A stretch of 64,000 nt of DNA from Halopseudomonas laoshanensis (GCF_008365385.1 NZ_QOVF01000004.1:62001-126000); one strand, 5' to 3'. Numbered from the stretch's first letter, positions 1-8,034 are shown. Notes: generated by a model not told the origin, from the sequence alone. A program made the numbers and translations.

Positions 1-684
1 GGGGTGCGGGTGTATACCGTTACCGCGGGCCTGGAGGACGGTTACAGTTTCAGTCAGGTGCTTGATCAGATGTATAGCGGGCTGGCCGAAACACCGCTGC
101 CAGCCGGCGTGCGGCTGGAGCTGGGCGGTGACAGCGAGGGCTCCGGTGATGCCAACAGCGCGATCTTCACCACCGCGCCCGTGGGTATGCTGTTACTGCT
201 GTTTTTCCTGCTACTGCAGTTCAACTCCTTTCGCCGTGTCGGCATCATTTTGCTCACTGTACCCCTGGCTGCAGTGGGGGTGTTTCCGGGTCTGGTATTC
301 TCCGGTTCACCGTTCGGCTTCCAGTCGGTACTGGGAATTATCGCGCTGGTGGGGATTGTGGTGAACAATGCCATTGTGCTGATCGATGTGGTGGATCAAC
401 GTCTGGCAGAGGGTATGGATATCAAAGAAGCGGTCTACGAGGCGATAGTGCGTCGTACGCGCCCGATCCTGTTGACCACGGCTACGACCATCGCCGGGTT
501 GCTGCCGCTGGCATTCTCCTCCTCCACATTATGGCCGCCGATGGCCTGGGCAATTATTTCCGGTTTGCTGGCCTCTACGGTACTCACCTTGCTGGTTATT
601 CCGGCGGTATGCCGCCTGGTATTGAAGGCGCCCGCGAGTTCGTCATTAGCGATTGAGAGCCATGCTCAGACATCGAATGAATAA
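1..684 (+). CDS. RND-family efflux transporter, C-terminal part (5' end outside window)
   Basis: The reading frame is open from the first base, so the gene begins upstream of the window. The visible 227 residues are the end of a resistance-nodulation-division inner-membrane pump, which uses the proton gradient to export drugs, solvents or metals through a periplasmic adaptor and an outer-membrane channel. They include the last part of the porter domain and about five transmembrane helices. The segments LLFFLLLQFNSF, GIIALVGIVVNNAIVLID and RRTRPILLTTATTIAGLLP are characteristic of the C-terminal half of HAE1-type (AcrB/VexF-like) pumps. The substrate cannot be inferred because the N-terminal half and the adaptor gene are missing. 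Family assignment is safe; the subfamily is not. Confidence 0.93.
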   Translation, partial: GVRVYTVTAGLEDGYSFSQVLDQMYSGLAETPLPAGVRLELGGDSEGSGDANSAIFTTAPVGMLLLLFFLLLQFNSFRRVGIILLTVPLAAVGVFPGLVFSGSPFGFQSVLGIIALVGIVVNNAIVLIDVVDQRLAEGMDIKEAVYEAIVRRTRPILLTTATTIAGLLPLAFSSSTLWPPMAWAIISGLLASTVLTLLVIPAVCRLVLKAPASSSLAIESHAQTSNE

Positions 685-697
685 CTGCGCTAACTGC

Positions 698-725
698 TTG
701 ACTGGCTTCGCAGAATGTTTACAAT
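698..725 (+). promoter_or_regulatory. Sigma-70 promoter of tRNA-Asp
   Basis: A -35 box TTGACT (698-703) is separated by 16 bases from a -10 box TACAAT (720-725), about 70 bases before the tRNA. The boxes follow the stop codon of the RND gene, so the tRNA appears to be transcribed independently. Confidence 0.6.
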
Positions 726-803
726 GCGCGCCTGTTCAGACGGACGGGTTAGATTGAATTGGCGCTTGCGCCAGCCAATTGACCTCAGCCGCTGTACCGA
801 TGC

Positions 804-880
804 GCAGCGGTAGTTCAGTTGGTTAGAATACCGGCCTGTCACGCCGGGGGTCGCGGGTTCGAGTCCCGTCCGCTGCGCCA
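804..880 (+). tRNA. tRNA-Asp (anticodon GTC)
   Basis: The acceptor stem GCAGCGG (804-810) pairs with CCGCTGC (870-876), followed by discriminator G and an encoded CCA (878-880). The anticodon stem CCGGC/GCCGG encloses the loop CTGTCAC with anticodon GTC at 838-840. The T arm GCGGGTTCGAGTCCCGT is canonical. At 77 nt the gene is intact. It carries a promoter upstream and a terminator just downstream, so it is a single-gene transcription unit. Confidence 0.98.
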
Positions 881-890
881 TCTTGTAGAA

Positions 891-921
891 GCCCCGAGTA
901 GCGATACTCGGGGCTTTTTTT
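891..921 (+). terminator. Intrinsic terminator after tRNA-Asp
   Basis: A perfect 10-bp stem GCCCCGAGTA / TACTCGGGGC (891-900, 905-914) with a GCGA loop is followed by seven Ts. It lies 10 bases after the CCA end. Confidence 0.92.
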
Positions 922-1014
922 CGTCTTGCCATAAGCCCTCGGGACCCGCCTGGGTATGCATCCGCTAATCCGCAGGCGTAGACTCGTCTGACCTGTCCCC
1001 GTGCGAGTGATGCA

Positions 1015-1842
1015 TTGCAAAGCCTTTATATTCTTCAGCTCACAGCAGTTAGCTTCCTGTTCGCCTGGCGCCACTTGCCCGAGCCGTACTTGGGATGGTT
1101 GTTGCTGCCGGTCTGGGCGGTGGCTGGCTACTTGATCTTTGCGTCAAGCATCGAAGCCGCACGCCTGCGCCGCAGCGCCTGGTTGAACCAATACCTGATG
1201 GCTGATTCGCTATGGCATGTGCGGCTGCGTGGTGGTTGGCTGCTGAGTGGCTGGCATCTGCTGCTGTCATCGGTACTGGCGCTGTTCATGCTGGTCAAGC
1301 TGCTGTGGCTGAGCCCCTGGTTATGGCTGATGTTGCTGCTCAGCCTGCCACTGCTGTGGTGGCTGGACATCAACCTCCGACGCCGGCTGCAAAGCCATGT
1401 AAAGCCCCCGCTACTTGATGCCGTGAGTCGCCGCCTGCTGGTACCGCTGGGTGCTGCGCTGCTGTTGTGCGGTTATCTGTTGGTGTCGCTCAGTCTCTCG
1501 CAGCCGAATATGCAGGGCATGGGCTGGATTGATGCGCTGGGCAGGCATATGCAGGATACCCAGAGCAGTCTGCCGCTGCTCGCGCTCAGTGAAAGAGGCC
1601 ACCAGGTACTGGAGCTGAGCGTGCAGTGGGCGCTGCAGAATACCCTGGGTGATGCTGATAACAGCGGTATCCTGGGTGTGCTGGCGTGGAGTTTGCTGTT
1701 GATCAGTGGTAGCGCCTTCATCTGGGCCTGGATGCGTATGCTTACTGGCATTGCCACGCTTCGCAGCAAGCCCGCTGGCGTGTTGGATGCTGATAACCAA
1801 GCCAGCCATAGGCAGGCCGCAACAACGCAGGAGCGAGGGTGA
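1015..1842 (+). CDS. Unknown integral membrane protein
   Basis: This 275-residue frame encodes a leucine- and tryptophan-rich protein with about six hydrophobic segments: near residues 5-20, 25-45, 78-100, 102-120, 140-162 and 225-245. The segment between the fifth and sixth helices is hydrophilic. I recognise no family. The start is uncertain: the frame begins at a TTG with only a weak purine stretch upstream, and the nearby ATG at 1010 is out of frame. Its stop overlaps the GTG start of the next gene, so the two are probably translated together as a membrane-associated pair. The C-terminal tail is polar and rich in A, Q, R and H. Confidence 0.7.
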   Translation: MQSLYILQLTAVSFLFAWRHLPEPYLGWLLLPVWAVAGYLIFASSIEAARLRRSAWLNQYLMADSLWHVRLRGGWLLSGWHLLLSSVLALFMLVKLLWLSPWLWLMLLLSLPLLWWLDINLRRRLQSHVKPPLLDAVSRRLLVPLGAALLLCGYLLVSLSLSQPNMQGMGWIDALGRHMQDTQSSLPLLALSERGHQVLELSVQWALQNTLGDADNSGILGVLAWSLLLISGSAFIWAWMRMLTGIATLRSKPAGVLDADNQASHRQAATTQERG

Positions 1843-2999
1843 AACGTCTTTCTGCAAGCCGTTGGGTCAAACCGCTGGCCATGCTGGTGATGGTGGCGTT
1901 GCTGTTCGCCGGCTTGACTGCGGGCGTGCGTTTGCTGCAGGAGCGGGCCAGCGACAATCAGCTGTTTGCGGTGCTGATCAACGATCAGCAACTGGTCCTC
2001 GACGGTGCAACGCTGAGCCGGTTCAACGCCGACCTGTCGCGCCTCAGCACTCAGCAACGCCGCCATGCGGACAGGTATATTCAGCAGTGGCTGGACCGCT
2101 GGCTGGATGACAGTTTCGCGTTGGCACATCAGGCGTTGCCCGGTTATCTCGACTGGTATTATTCGATGCCCGGTTCCTACAGTCGTCTTTACTATGCGCT
2201 GAGTGGGGATCTGGATGACTATCTGCAACGGCGCCTGAACACTCACTTACTGAAGCAGTCGGGATTGGACGCCAGGCTAGCGGCGCTGGAGTCCGAACTC
2301 GATACCGAGCTTTCCCGGGTGTTGGCGGAGCAGGCAGACGTAGTGCGCCGACAGTTGCTGGTTATCTATGCCCAGCAGCAGCCTGCTGCGCCTGCCAGAG
2401 AAAGGGCGATTGAGTTTAATCTTAACGTCGATGCTGCGTTGCAGCGTGGCTTCAGCCCTACAGAGGCGGACCGCCAACGCTGGCGAGTCAGTTCCCAGGC
2501 GTCCATGGTGACTGGTACCGGCGCCTTTGTATTGCTGGCGCGTCGCGCGCTGGTGCCGAGGCTGATGGCGCTTTCATCCATGCAGGCGGCCCGTCGCGTA
2601 TTGGCGGGCTTTGCCGTGCGGTTGGCGCCGCGTATGGCCTTGGCGATTACGGCTGGCGGTAGCGCGGCGGCGGTTACTGCGCCTACTGGTCCCGGAGCGC
2701 TGGTGGCCGGTGGGGTGGCTTTTGTCACGGCCGCAGGCACCATTGTGATAACCGATTTTGCCCTGCTCAAGGCTGAAGAGATGCTGTTGCGCGATGAGAA
2801 GCAGCAACAGATCAGTGATGAGTTGCTCGCCAGTCAGGTAGCACTGCGTGAACAGCTGCGCGCACAACTGGAAGAGGCGGGCAGCGCTTCGCAGGCATTT
2901 ATTCAGCAGACTCTGGCGCGCAGTTACGATCAGTCCGGTGTCGAACAGCGCTTTCATATTCTCGGTCGTCCCGCCCCGGGCTCCGCCGCCGATCGCTGA
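1839..2999 (+). CDS. Unknown membrane-anchored protein with central hydrophobic Ala/Gly segment
   Basis: This is a 386-residue protein starting at a GTG that overlaps the upstream stop by four bases. An N-terminal hydrophobic helix (about residues 12-30) follows a basic start, so it is an uncleaved anchor or signal peptide. Residues 30-230 are mainly helical and polar, with many Q and R residues. Around residues 225-305 come several Ala/Gly-rich hydrophobic stretches (for example ALAITAGGSAAAV and GALVAGGVAFVTAAGTIVI) that could insert in a membrane. The C-terminal 80 residues look like a coiled coil. I do not recognise the family. The coupling to the preceding membrane protein suggests a joint role in the envelope. 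Confidence 0.75.
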   Translation: MKRLSASRWVKPLAMLVMVALLFAGLTAGVRLLQERASDNQLFAVLINDQQLVLDGATLSRFNADLSRLSTQQRRHADRYIQQWLDRWLDDSFALAHQALPGYLDWYYSMPGSYSRLYYALSGDLDDYLQRRLNTHLLKQSGLDARLAALESELDTELSRVLAEQADVVRRQLLVIYAQQQPAAPARERAIEFNLNVDAALQRGFSPTEADRQRWRVSSQASMVTGTGAFVLLARRALVPRLMALSSMQAARRVLAGFAVRLAPRMALAITAGGSAAAVTAPTGPGALVAGGVAFVTAAGTIVITDFALLKAEEMLLRDEKQQQISDELLASQVALREQLRAQLEEAGSASQAFIQQTLARSYDQSGVEQRFHILGRPAPGSAADR

Positions 3000-3106
3000 C
3001 AGACCCGAAACCGATACCTCTTCTTTTGGTCCCTTCTTCAGGCATGAAAATTGCCTTGTTTAACCTGAGGTCTTAGCAGCTTAACCGCGTCATCTGGAGG
3101 GCAGAC

Positions 3107-4378
3107 ATGGCGAGTGCGTTGGATTTCATGCTCGCCGCCCGGCGTAGCGAGATGCAGGGTCTACGCAGTCTGGAGCTGACCTGCGAACTGGTCGGCTGCA
3201 TCGGCCGTTTGATCCATGCACTGCAACGCGAGCGCGGCTTCTCGAATATTTATCTGGGCAGCCACGAGGAACGTTATCGCGCTGGCCTCGACGACCTGAC
3301 CGCAGATAGCCAGCGCATGCAGCAACAGGTAGTTGAGTGCTTCGCCCGTATTGATCTGGAGTCTGGCTGCGGGGCTGACAAGGCGCGGCTGTTCAACCAT
3401 ATCGCTTATGTACTGCACTATTTCGAGAGTTTTGCGGAATTACGCCGGCGGATTCGCTTGCAGCAGATTCTGCCCATGGACGCGACCCGCGCCTTTAGCC
3501 GGCCTATAAAGGGGCTGTTGAATGTGGTGTTCGAGGCAGCCGATACGGCCGTCGATCCGCAAATTACCCGCCATCTGGTCGCGCTATTCAACTTTATGCA
3601 GGGCAAGGAGCTGGCTGGGCAGGAGCGGGCGGCGGGGGTCGCCGGGTTCACGCTGGGCTATTTCGATCCTGCAGCGCAGGCGCATCTGGGCTTTCTGGAG
3701 GACGCGCAAAAACGCTGCTTCGAGATTTTCAATGACTATGCAGAGCCGGGTCTGCGCCGGCTATGGCGCAACTTATGCGCCGATCAGACGGTCGTCGAGC
3801 TGGGTAAGTTGAGGCAGATTGCTCTGCGCTCTTCGCAGGCTTCTCCCATTGCCCCTGCGCTGGCGGAGATCTGGTTTGAGCTGGCCAGCCAGCGCATTGA
3901 TGTGATGAAACAACTCGAAGATCAAATGACCGAGCACCTGCACAGCCAGTGTCAGCGCAAGATCCTTCAAGCCCAATCGGATCTGGATAACCATCGGGCG
4001 TTGTTGAAACGCCTGGCTAGCCTTGATGAAGACGCCAGCCTCCTGGCCACCCGGGTTTTCAACCTGCAGTCGACCGATCTGGATGCGTCAGACACTCTGG
4101 GAGGCCAGCTCAATCGCTCGGTGATGGATGTGTTGCATGCCCAGAACCTGCGTTTGCAGGCGTTAGGCGTCGAGCTAGAAGAAGCTCGCCGGTCGTTGAA
4201 CGAGCGCAAGCTGATTGATCGCGCCAAGGCGCTGTTGATGAAGCAGCACGGGCTCACCGAAGACGCGGCCTACCGCATGTTGCAGAACGCGGCCATGGAG
4301 CGCAGCCAGCGACTTGCTGATGTGGCGCAGCATCTGCTCAATTACGCCGAGCTGCTGCAGGGCAAAGCGAAGCTCTGA
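3107..4378 (+). CDS. nasR: Nitrate-responsive transcription antiterminator NasR (NIT + ANTAR)
   Basis: This is a 423-residue regulator that binds nitrate or nitrite through an all-helical NIT domain and then binds leader RNA to prevent termination before nitrate-assimilation genes. Residues about 28-270 fit the NIT domain, including an early RERGFS motif (residues 41-46) where an arginine contacts nitrate in the Klebsiella protein. Residues about 356-417 fit the ANTAR RNA-binding domain (LIDRAKALLMKQHGLTEDAAYRML region). A GGAGGG ribosome-binding site precedes the ATG. The next gene is the nitrate-binding protein of an ABC transporter, and the intervening leader has the expected hairpins, so the target is almost certainly the adjacent operon. 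Knowledge of the mechanism comes from Klebsiella NasR; its operation here is inferred. Confidence 0.93.
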   Translation: MASALDFMLAARRSEMQGLRSLELTCELVGCIGRLIHALQRERGFSNIYLGSHEERYRAGLDDLTADSQRMQQQVVECFARIDLESGCGADKARLFNHIAYVLHYFESFAELRRRIRLQQILPMDATRAFSRPIKGLLNVVFEAADTAVDPQITRHLVALFNFMQGKELAGQERAAGVAGFTLGYFDPAAQAHLGFLEDAQKRCFEIFNDYAEPGLRRLWRNLCADQTVVELGKLRQIALRSSQASPIAPALAEIWFELASQRIDVMKQLEDQMTEHLHSQCQRKILQAQSDLDNHRALLKRLASLDEDASLLATRVFNLQSTDLDASDTLGGQLNRSVMDVLHAQNLRLQALGVELEEARRSLNERKLIDRAKALLMKQHGLTEDAAYRMLQNAAMERSQRLADVAQHLLNYAELLQGKAKL

Positions 4379-4404
4379 TTGCAGGTGCTCCCCGCCACCG
4401 AAAC

Positions 4405-4419
4405 GCACCTGCTCAGCGC
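4405..4419 (+). promoter_or_regulatory. Candidate NtrC-binding site upstream of nrtA promoter
   Basis: The sequence GCAC-N7-GCGC differs by one base from the NtrC core GCAC-N7-GTGC. It is centred about 150 bases upstream of the predicted sigma-54 start, a typical enhancer distance. It overlaps the right arm of an 8-bp inverted repeat (GCAGGTGC 4381-4388, GCACCTGC 4405-4412) just after the nasR stop. Only one convincing site was found, so this is weak. Confidence 0.3.
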
Positions 4420-4429
4420 ATTCGCAACC

Positions 4430-4454
4430 CGCTCGCCCCGTTACTGTGCGAGCG
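4430..4454 (+). other. Hairpin between nasR and the nrtA promoter
   Basis: CGCTCGC (4430-4436) and GCGAGCG (4448-4454) form a perfect 7-bp inverted repeat with an 11-base loop. No T tract follows, so it may stabilise the nasR 3' end rather than terminate. Together with the inverted repeat at 4381-4412 it occupies much of the stretch between nasR and the promoter. Confidence 0.4.
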
Positions 4455-4534
4455 ACCCGGCACTTTCCGCGATTAGCCCAGGCACTAACCTCTTCGATAA
4501 CCAGAAGTCTTTGTTTTTGCAATGATTCAGTTTT

Positions 4535-4552
4535 TTGGCACGCATTCTGCTT
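4535..4552 (+). promoter_or_regulatory. Sigma-54 (-24/-12) promoter of the nrt operon
   Basis: TTGGCACG-N4-CTGCTT matches the RpoN consensus, with GG at 4537-4538 and GC at 4549-4550 separated by the required 10 bases. The predicted transcription start is about 4562. A sigma-54 promoter fits nitrogen-limitation control by NtrC, as known for the Klebsiella nasF operon. Confidence 0.8.
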
Positions 4553-4561
4553 TGTACCGGT

Positions 4562-4664
4562 AGGCCTGAGTTATCGACACTGGCCTCTACATATGAATAT
4601 GGGCAACGGCGTCCACCCGAGTTTCGAGCTATTTATCGAAACCTGCGTGTACGCCGTTTTTTTT
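4562..4664 (+). promoter_or_regulatory. NasR-responsive antitermination leader
   Basis: The leader starts at the predicted transcription start. A first hairpin is formed by AGGCC..AGT / ACT..GGCCT (4562-4586) with loop TATCGAC, which keeps an AxxG spacing. A second hairpin, TGGGC-AACGGC-GTCCA (4600-4615), has a hexaloop with A at position 1 and G at position 4, as required for ANTAR recognition. The second loop and its 3' flank are also the 5' arm of the terminator at 4605-4664, so the two structures exclude each other. Known biology: ANTAR proteins stabilise a two-hairpin element to block termination. The first hairpin is imperfect because of its 7-base loop and a 2-base bulge. Confidence 0.75.
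4605..4664 (+). terminator. Conditional intrinsic terminator before nrtA
   Basis: AACGGCGT (4605-4612) pairs with ACGCCGTT (4651-4658). An inner perfect stem GTTTCGA/TCGAAAC (4621-4627, 4636-4642) closes an 8-base loop, and eight Ts (4657-4664) follow. The nrtA ATG is 24 bases further on, so termination here would shut off the operon. Confidence 0.8.
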
Positions 4665-4688
4665 GTGCTTTTTTCAGGGGATTGAGCA

Positions 4689-6023
4689 ATGGATGACAAC
4701 ACCACCAAGGACGCCAAAGGCGCTCCGAGCATGATCAAGCGTCGGGACTTTCTCAAGTACTCCATAGCGGCTGTCAGTGGTGCTGCGCTGTTCAGTTCCT
4801 TGCCGCCGGGCATGCGCACAGCGGCTTGGGCCGCCGGCAGCGATGGGGTGGAAACCACCAAGGCGAAATTGGGCTTTATTGCTCTGACCGACGCGGCGCC
4901 GCTGTTTGTAGCCGATGAAAAAGGCTTCTTCGCCAAGCACGGCATGACCGATGTAGAGGTGCTCAAGCAGTCTTCCTGGGGTACCACGCGAGACAATCTG
5001 GTGCTGGGCTCTGCGCGTAACGGCATCGACGGCGCACACATCCTCACGCCCATGCCGTATCTGATCACCACCGGGGCGATGACCGCGAACAATATCCCCA
5101 CGCCCATGTATATTCTCGCCCGCCTGAATCTGGGCGGGCAGTGCATATCGGTAGGGCAGGAATACGCAGACCTGAAGCTGGGCGTGGACAGCCAGCCATT
5201 CAAGGCGGCTCTGGAGGCTAAGAAGGCCACCGGCAAGCCGGTCAGCGCGGCAATGACCTTCCCCGGGGGAACCCATGATCTGTGGATGCGCTATTGGCTG
5301 GCTGCCGGCGGCATCGATCCGAACAGCGACATTTCCACCATCGTCGTGCCCCCAGCGCAGATGGTCGCCAACATGAAAGTTGGCAGCATGGATACCTTCT
5401 GCGTCTGCGAGCCGTGGAACGAGCAGTTGATCAACCAGAAGATCGGCTATACCGCGCTGACCACCAGCGAGTTGTGGCATAACCACCCGGAAAAGGCGCT
5501 GGGCATGCGCGCCGACTGGGTAGATGCCAACCCCAATGCCGCCCAGGCATTGCTCAAGGCGGTCATGGAAGCGCAGATGTTCTGCGAAGACCCGGCCAAC
5601 CGCGAAGAAGTGGCGAAGATCTGCTCCAAGCGCCGCTGGATCAATGCACCGTTTAACGACGTGGTTGAACGCATGAAGGGCAACTTCGACTACGGCAACG
5701 GCAAGGTGGTCGAGAACAGCGACAACCAGATGCGTTACTGGAAAGACAACGCCTCCTATCCGTACAAGAGCCATGACAAGTGGTTCATCACTGAAGATAT
5801 CCGCTGGGGTTATCTGCCCCAGGATCTGGACATGGACGCGCTGGTCGACAAGGTCAACCGCGAAGACCTCTGGCGCGCAGCCGCGACCAGTCTGGGGGTG
5901 CCGGCGGAGCAGATTCCCACCTCGACCTCGCGCGGCGTTGAAACCTTCTTCGACGGCAAGACCTTCGACCCGGAAAACCCCATGGCCTACCTCGATAGCC
6001 TGGCTATCAAGGCCATGAGCTGA
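4689..6023 (+). CDS. nrtA: Nitrate ABC transporter, substrate-binding protein
   Basis: This 444-residue periplasmic receptor captures nitrate (possibly nitrite) and delivers it to the NrtB/NrtD importer. The N terminus carries a twin-arginine signal (KRRDFLK at residues 17-23, then a hydrophobic stretch ending near AAWAA), so export by the Tat route is likely. The rest is a type II binding-protein fold related to NrtA/CmpA, with typical segments such as GFIALTDAAPLFVADEKGFF and FPGGTHDLWMRYWLAAGGI. It is the first gene of the operon behind the NasR leader; the Klebsiella counterpart is NasF. nrtB follows at once. No nitrate reductase gene is in the window. Confidence 0.95.
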   Translation: MDDNTTKDAKGAPSMIKRRDFLKYSIAAVSGAALFSSLPPGMRTAAWAAGSDGVETTKAKLGFIALTDAAPLFVADEKGFFAKHGMTDVEVLKQSSWGTTRDNLVLGSARNGIDGAHILTPMPYLITTGAMTANNIPTPMYILARLNLGGQCISVGQEYADLKLGVDSQPFKAALEAKKATGKPVSAAMTFPGGTHDLWMRYWLAAGGIDPNSDISTIVVPPAQMVANMKVGSMDTFCVCEPWNEQLINQKIGYTALTTSELWHNHPEKALGMRADWVDANPNAAQALLKAVMEAQMFCEDPANREEVAKICSKRRWINAPFNDVVERMKGNFDYGNGKVVENSDNQMRYWKDNASYPYKSHDKWFITEDIRWGYLPQDLDMDALVDKVNREDLWRAAATSLGVPAEQIPTSTSRGVETFFDGKTFDPENPMAYLDSLAIKAMS

Positions 6024-6055
6024 ACATGACGTCAGATTCAATGAGGGGCTTGCCC

Positions 6056-6931
6056 ATGAACGCCAATGTAAAGATTGATGCTGCTAATGCGCTGGAGCTA
6101 AAGCCAGACCCGCGGCATAACGTCGAATTGCCGGCCTGGCTGCAACATTACGGTGGGATTTTCATGCGCCAGGTGTTGCCACCGCTGATCTTCACTGCGG
6201 TTCTGCTGATCATCTGGCAGATGCTTTGTTCCATGGAAGGCAGCGCGTTGCCGCCGCCCACGCAGGTGGTGACGGATACCTGGGAGCTGATCATCGACCC
6301 GTTCTATGACAATGGCGGCAACGATGTGGGCATGGCCTGGCAGATTCTCGCCAGCCTCGAGCGGGTAGCCTACGGCTATATGCTCGCGGTGGTGGTGGGC
6401 ATCAGCCTGGGTGTGCTGGTCGGGCAGTCGACCTGGGCCATGCGCGGTCTGGATCCGGTGTTCCAGGTGCTGCGTACCGTGCCGCCGCTGGCCTGGCTGC
6501 CGTTGTCATTGGCGGGTTTTCAGGATAGTAACCCCTCGGCGATCTTCGTCATCTTCATTACCGCGATCTGGCCGATCATCATCAATACCTCGGTGGGCGT
6601 GCGCAATATTCCCGAGGACTATCGCAACGTTGCGCGGGTACTGCGGCTCAACGGTGCCGAGTACTTCGCCAAGATCATGCTGCCCGCCGCTGCGCCGTAC
6701 ATCTTCTCCGGCCTGCGTATCGGCGTCGGCCTGTCCTGGCTGGCGATCGTCGCCGCGGAGATGCTGATCGGCGGTGTGGGCATTGGTTTCTTCATCTGGG
6801 ATGCGTGGAACGCGTCACTGATCAGCGACATCATCCTGGCATTGATCTACGTCGGTGTGGTGGGTTTCTTCCTGGATCGCCTGGTGGCCTGGATTGGCCG
6901 TCTGGTAACCCGTGGCACCTCTGCCGGTTAA
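6056..6931 (+). CDS. nrtB: Nitrate ABC transporter, permease
   Basis: This 291-residue inner-membrane permease forms the nitrate channel, probably as a homodimer. About six transmembrane segments are visible. The region from YRNVARVLRLNGAEYF to GLRIGVG is the EAA-type loop that contacts the ATPase. I chose the ATG at 6056 because GAGGGG lies seven bases upstream; an in-frame ATG at 6026 would add ten residues but lacks a good ribosome-binding site. The gene lies between the binding protein and the ATPase in one operon. Confidence 0.94.
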   Translation: MNANVKIDAANALELKPDPRHNVELPAWLQHYGGIFMRQVLPPLIFTAVLLIIWQMLCSMEGSALPPPTQVVTDTWELIIDPFYDNGGNDVGMAWQILASLERVAYGYMLAVVVGISLGVLVGQSTWAMRGLDPVFQVLRTVPPLAWLPLSLAGFQDSNPSAIFVIFITAIWPIIINTSVGVRNIPEDYRNVARVLRLNGAEYFAKIMLPAAAPYIFSGLRIGVGLSWLAIVAAEMLIGGVGIGFFIWDAWNASLISDIILALIYVGVVGFFLDRLVAWIGRLVTRGTSAG

Positions 6932-6941
6932 GGAGCAGCAT

Positions 6942-7742
6942 ATGAGCCGTTATCTGAATATCGAGAAAGTCTCCAAGACCTTCACCGCCGGCAAGATGTC
7001 CACGGAGGTGCTGGTGGACATCAACCTGAGTGTGGCGCGGGGCGAATACATTTCCATCATCGGCCACTCCGGCTGCGGCAAGTCGACAGTGCTGAATATC
7101 GTGGCCGGCCTGATTGATTCCACCTCTGGCGGGGTGATTCTGGATGGCAAGGAAGTCAGCGATCCAGGCCCGGACCGCAGCATGGTGTTCCAGAACCATT
7201 CGCTGCTGCCCTGGCTGACGGTGTACCAGAACGTCGCTATCGCGGTGAACAAGGTCTGGCGCAGCAAGAATGCCAAGGAGAAGGACGAGTGGGTGCGGCA
7301 CAATCTGAACATGGTGCATATGAGTCACGCGCTGGACAAACTGCCGAGCGAAATCTCCGGCGGCATGAAGCAGCGTGTGGGTATCGCCCGGGCGTTGGCC
7401 ATGGAACCCAAGGTGCTGCTGCTGGATGAGCCCTTCGGCGCACTGGATGCATTGACCCGCGCACACCTGCAGGACGAAGTCATGCGCATTCAGAACGATC
7501 TGAAAAATACCGTGATCATGATCACGCATGATGTGGACGAGGCGGTGCTGTTGTCCGACCGCATCGTGATGATGACCAACGGGCCGTCGGCAACTATCGG
7601 CGAGATTCTGGATATTGATCTGCCGCGTCCGCGGGACCGGATCGCGCTGGCAGACGATCCAAAGTACAACCAGTATCGCCAGGCAGTGCTGCGCTTTTTG
7701 TATGAAAAACAGCGCAAGGTCGAGGCGGCTGTCTCGGCTTGA
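6942..7742 (+). CDS. nrtD: Nitrate ABC transporter, ATP-binding protein
   Basis: This 266-residue cytoplasmic ATPase energises nitrate uptake. Walker A (GHSGCGKST), the signature (SGGMKQR) and Walker B with the following D-loop (LLLDEPFGALD) are intact. The protein lacks the extra C-terminal binding-protein-like domain of cyanobacterial NrtC, so it corresponds to NrtD (NasD in Klebsiella). The start at 6942 is supported by AAGGAG at 6930-6935, which overlaps the nrtB stop; an upstream in-frame codon at 6912 lies inside nrtB. It ends the nitrate operon, and 36 bases later the promoter of the cobalamin operon begins. Confidence 0.94.
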   Translation: MSRYLNIEKVSKTFTAGKMSTEVLVDINLSVARGEYISIIGHSGCGKSTVLNIVAGLIDSTSGGVILDGKEVSDPGPDRSMVFQNHSLLPWLTVYQNVAIAVNKVWRSKNAKEKDEWVRHNLNMVHMSHALDKLPSEISGGMKQRVGIARALAMEPKVLLLDEPFGALDALTRAHLQDEVMRIQNDLKNTVIMITHDVDEAVLLSDRIVMMTNGPSATIGEILDIDLPRPRDRIALADDPKYNQYRQAVLRFLYEKQRKVEAAVSA

Positions 7743-7778
7743 TCTGGCAACTGTTGGACAGATACAGGGCGAGAAACG

Positions 7779-7807
7779 TTGACGCTTTGTTACAAAATCA
7801 CTAATCT
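7779..7807 (+). promoter_or_regulatory. Sigma-70 promoter of the cobalamin operon
   Basis: A -35 box TTGACG (7779-7784), exactly 17 bases, then a -10 box TAATCT (7802-7807). Transcription would start near 7814, just before the riboswitch aptamer. Confidence 0.72.
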
Positions 7808-7814
7808 TCACCCC

Positions 7815-8034
7815 GCTTCAGGTGCCCGCTGATACCTCATCAGCGGGTGAAACTGGGAAGCCGGTGCGTCTGCCAGTTGCAGACAATTCCGGCGCTGCCC
7901 CCGCAACGGTAAGCGAGCGTCAGTCGATGTGAATCGGCTGGCACGTCACCGCCATACACCACTGTGCCAACGGCATGGGAAGGTGCGGTGACGGGATCAT
8001 TGTATCCGCTCGCAAGCCCGGAGACCGGCCTGAC
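7815..8034 (+). promoter_or_regulatory. Cobalamin (adenosylcobalamin) riboswitch
   Basis: The conserved elements of the aptamer occur in order: the 5' stem near CAGGTGCCCGCTGA with its partner TCAGCGGGTGAAACTGGGAA, then GCCGGTGC, the core GCTGCCCCCGCAACGGTAA (7894-7912 region), and finally the B12 box AGCCCGGAGACCGGCCTG (8015-8032). This RNA senses adenosylcobalamin and lowers expression of the downstream uptake and synthesis genes when the cofactor is plentiful. It precedes btuB, the usual arrangement. Confidence 0.96.

Noticed and set aside
4381-4412. Inverted repeat GCAGGTGC/GCACCTGC as a classical NtrC dyad
   Set aside because: The half-sites are in the wrong relative orientation and too far apart. 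Only the GCAC-N7-GCGC overlap was kept as a weak candidate.
4674-6041. A 455-codon open frame on the minus strand opposite nrtA
   Set aside because: It mirrors nrtA, has His/Arg/Gln-rich antisense composition, no ribosome-binding site and no recognisable domain.
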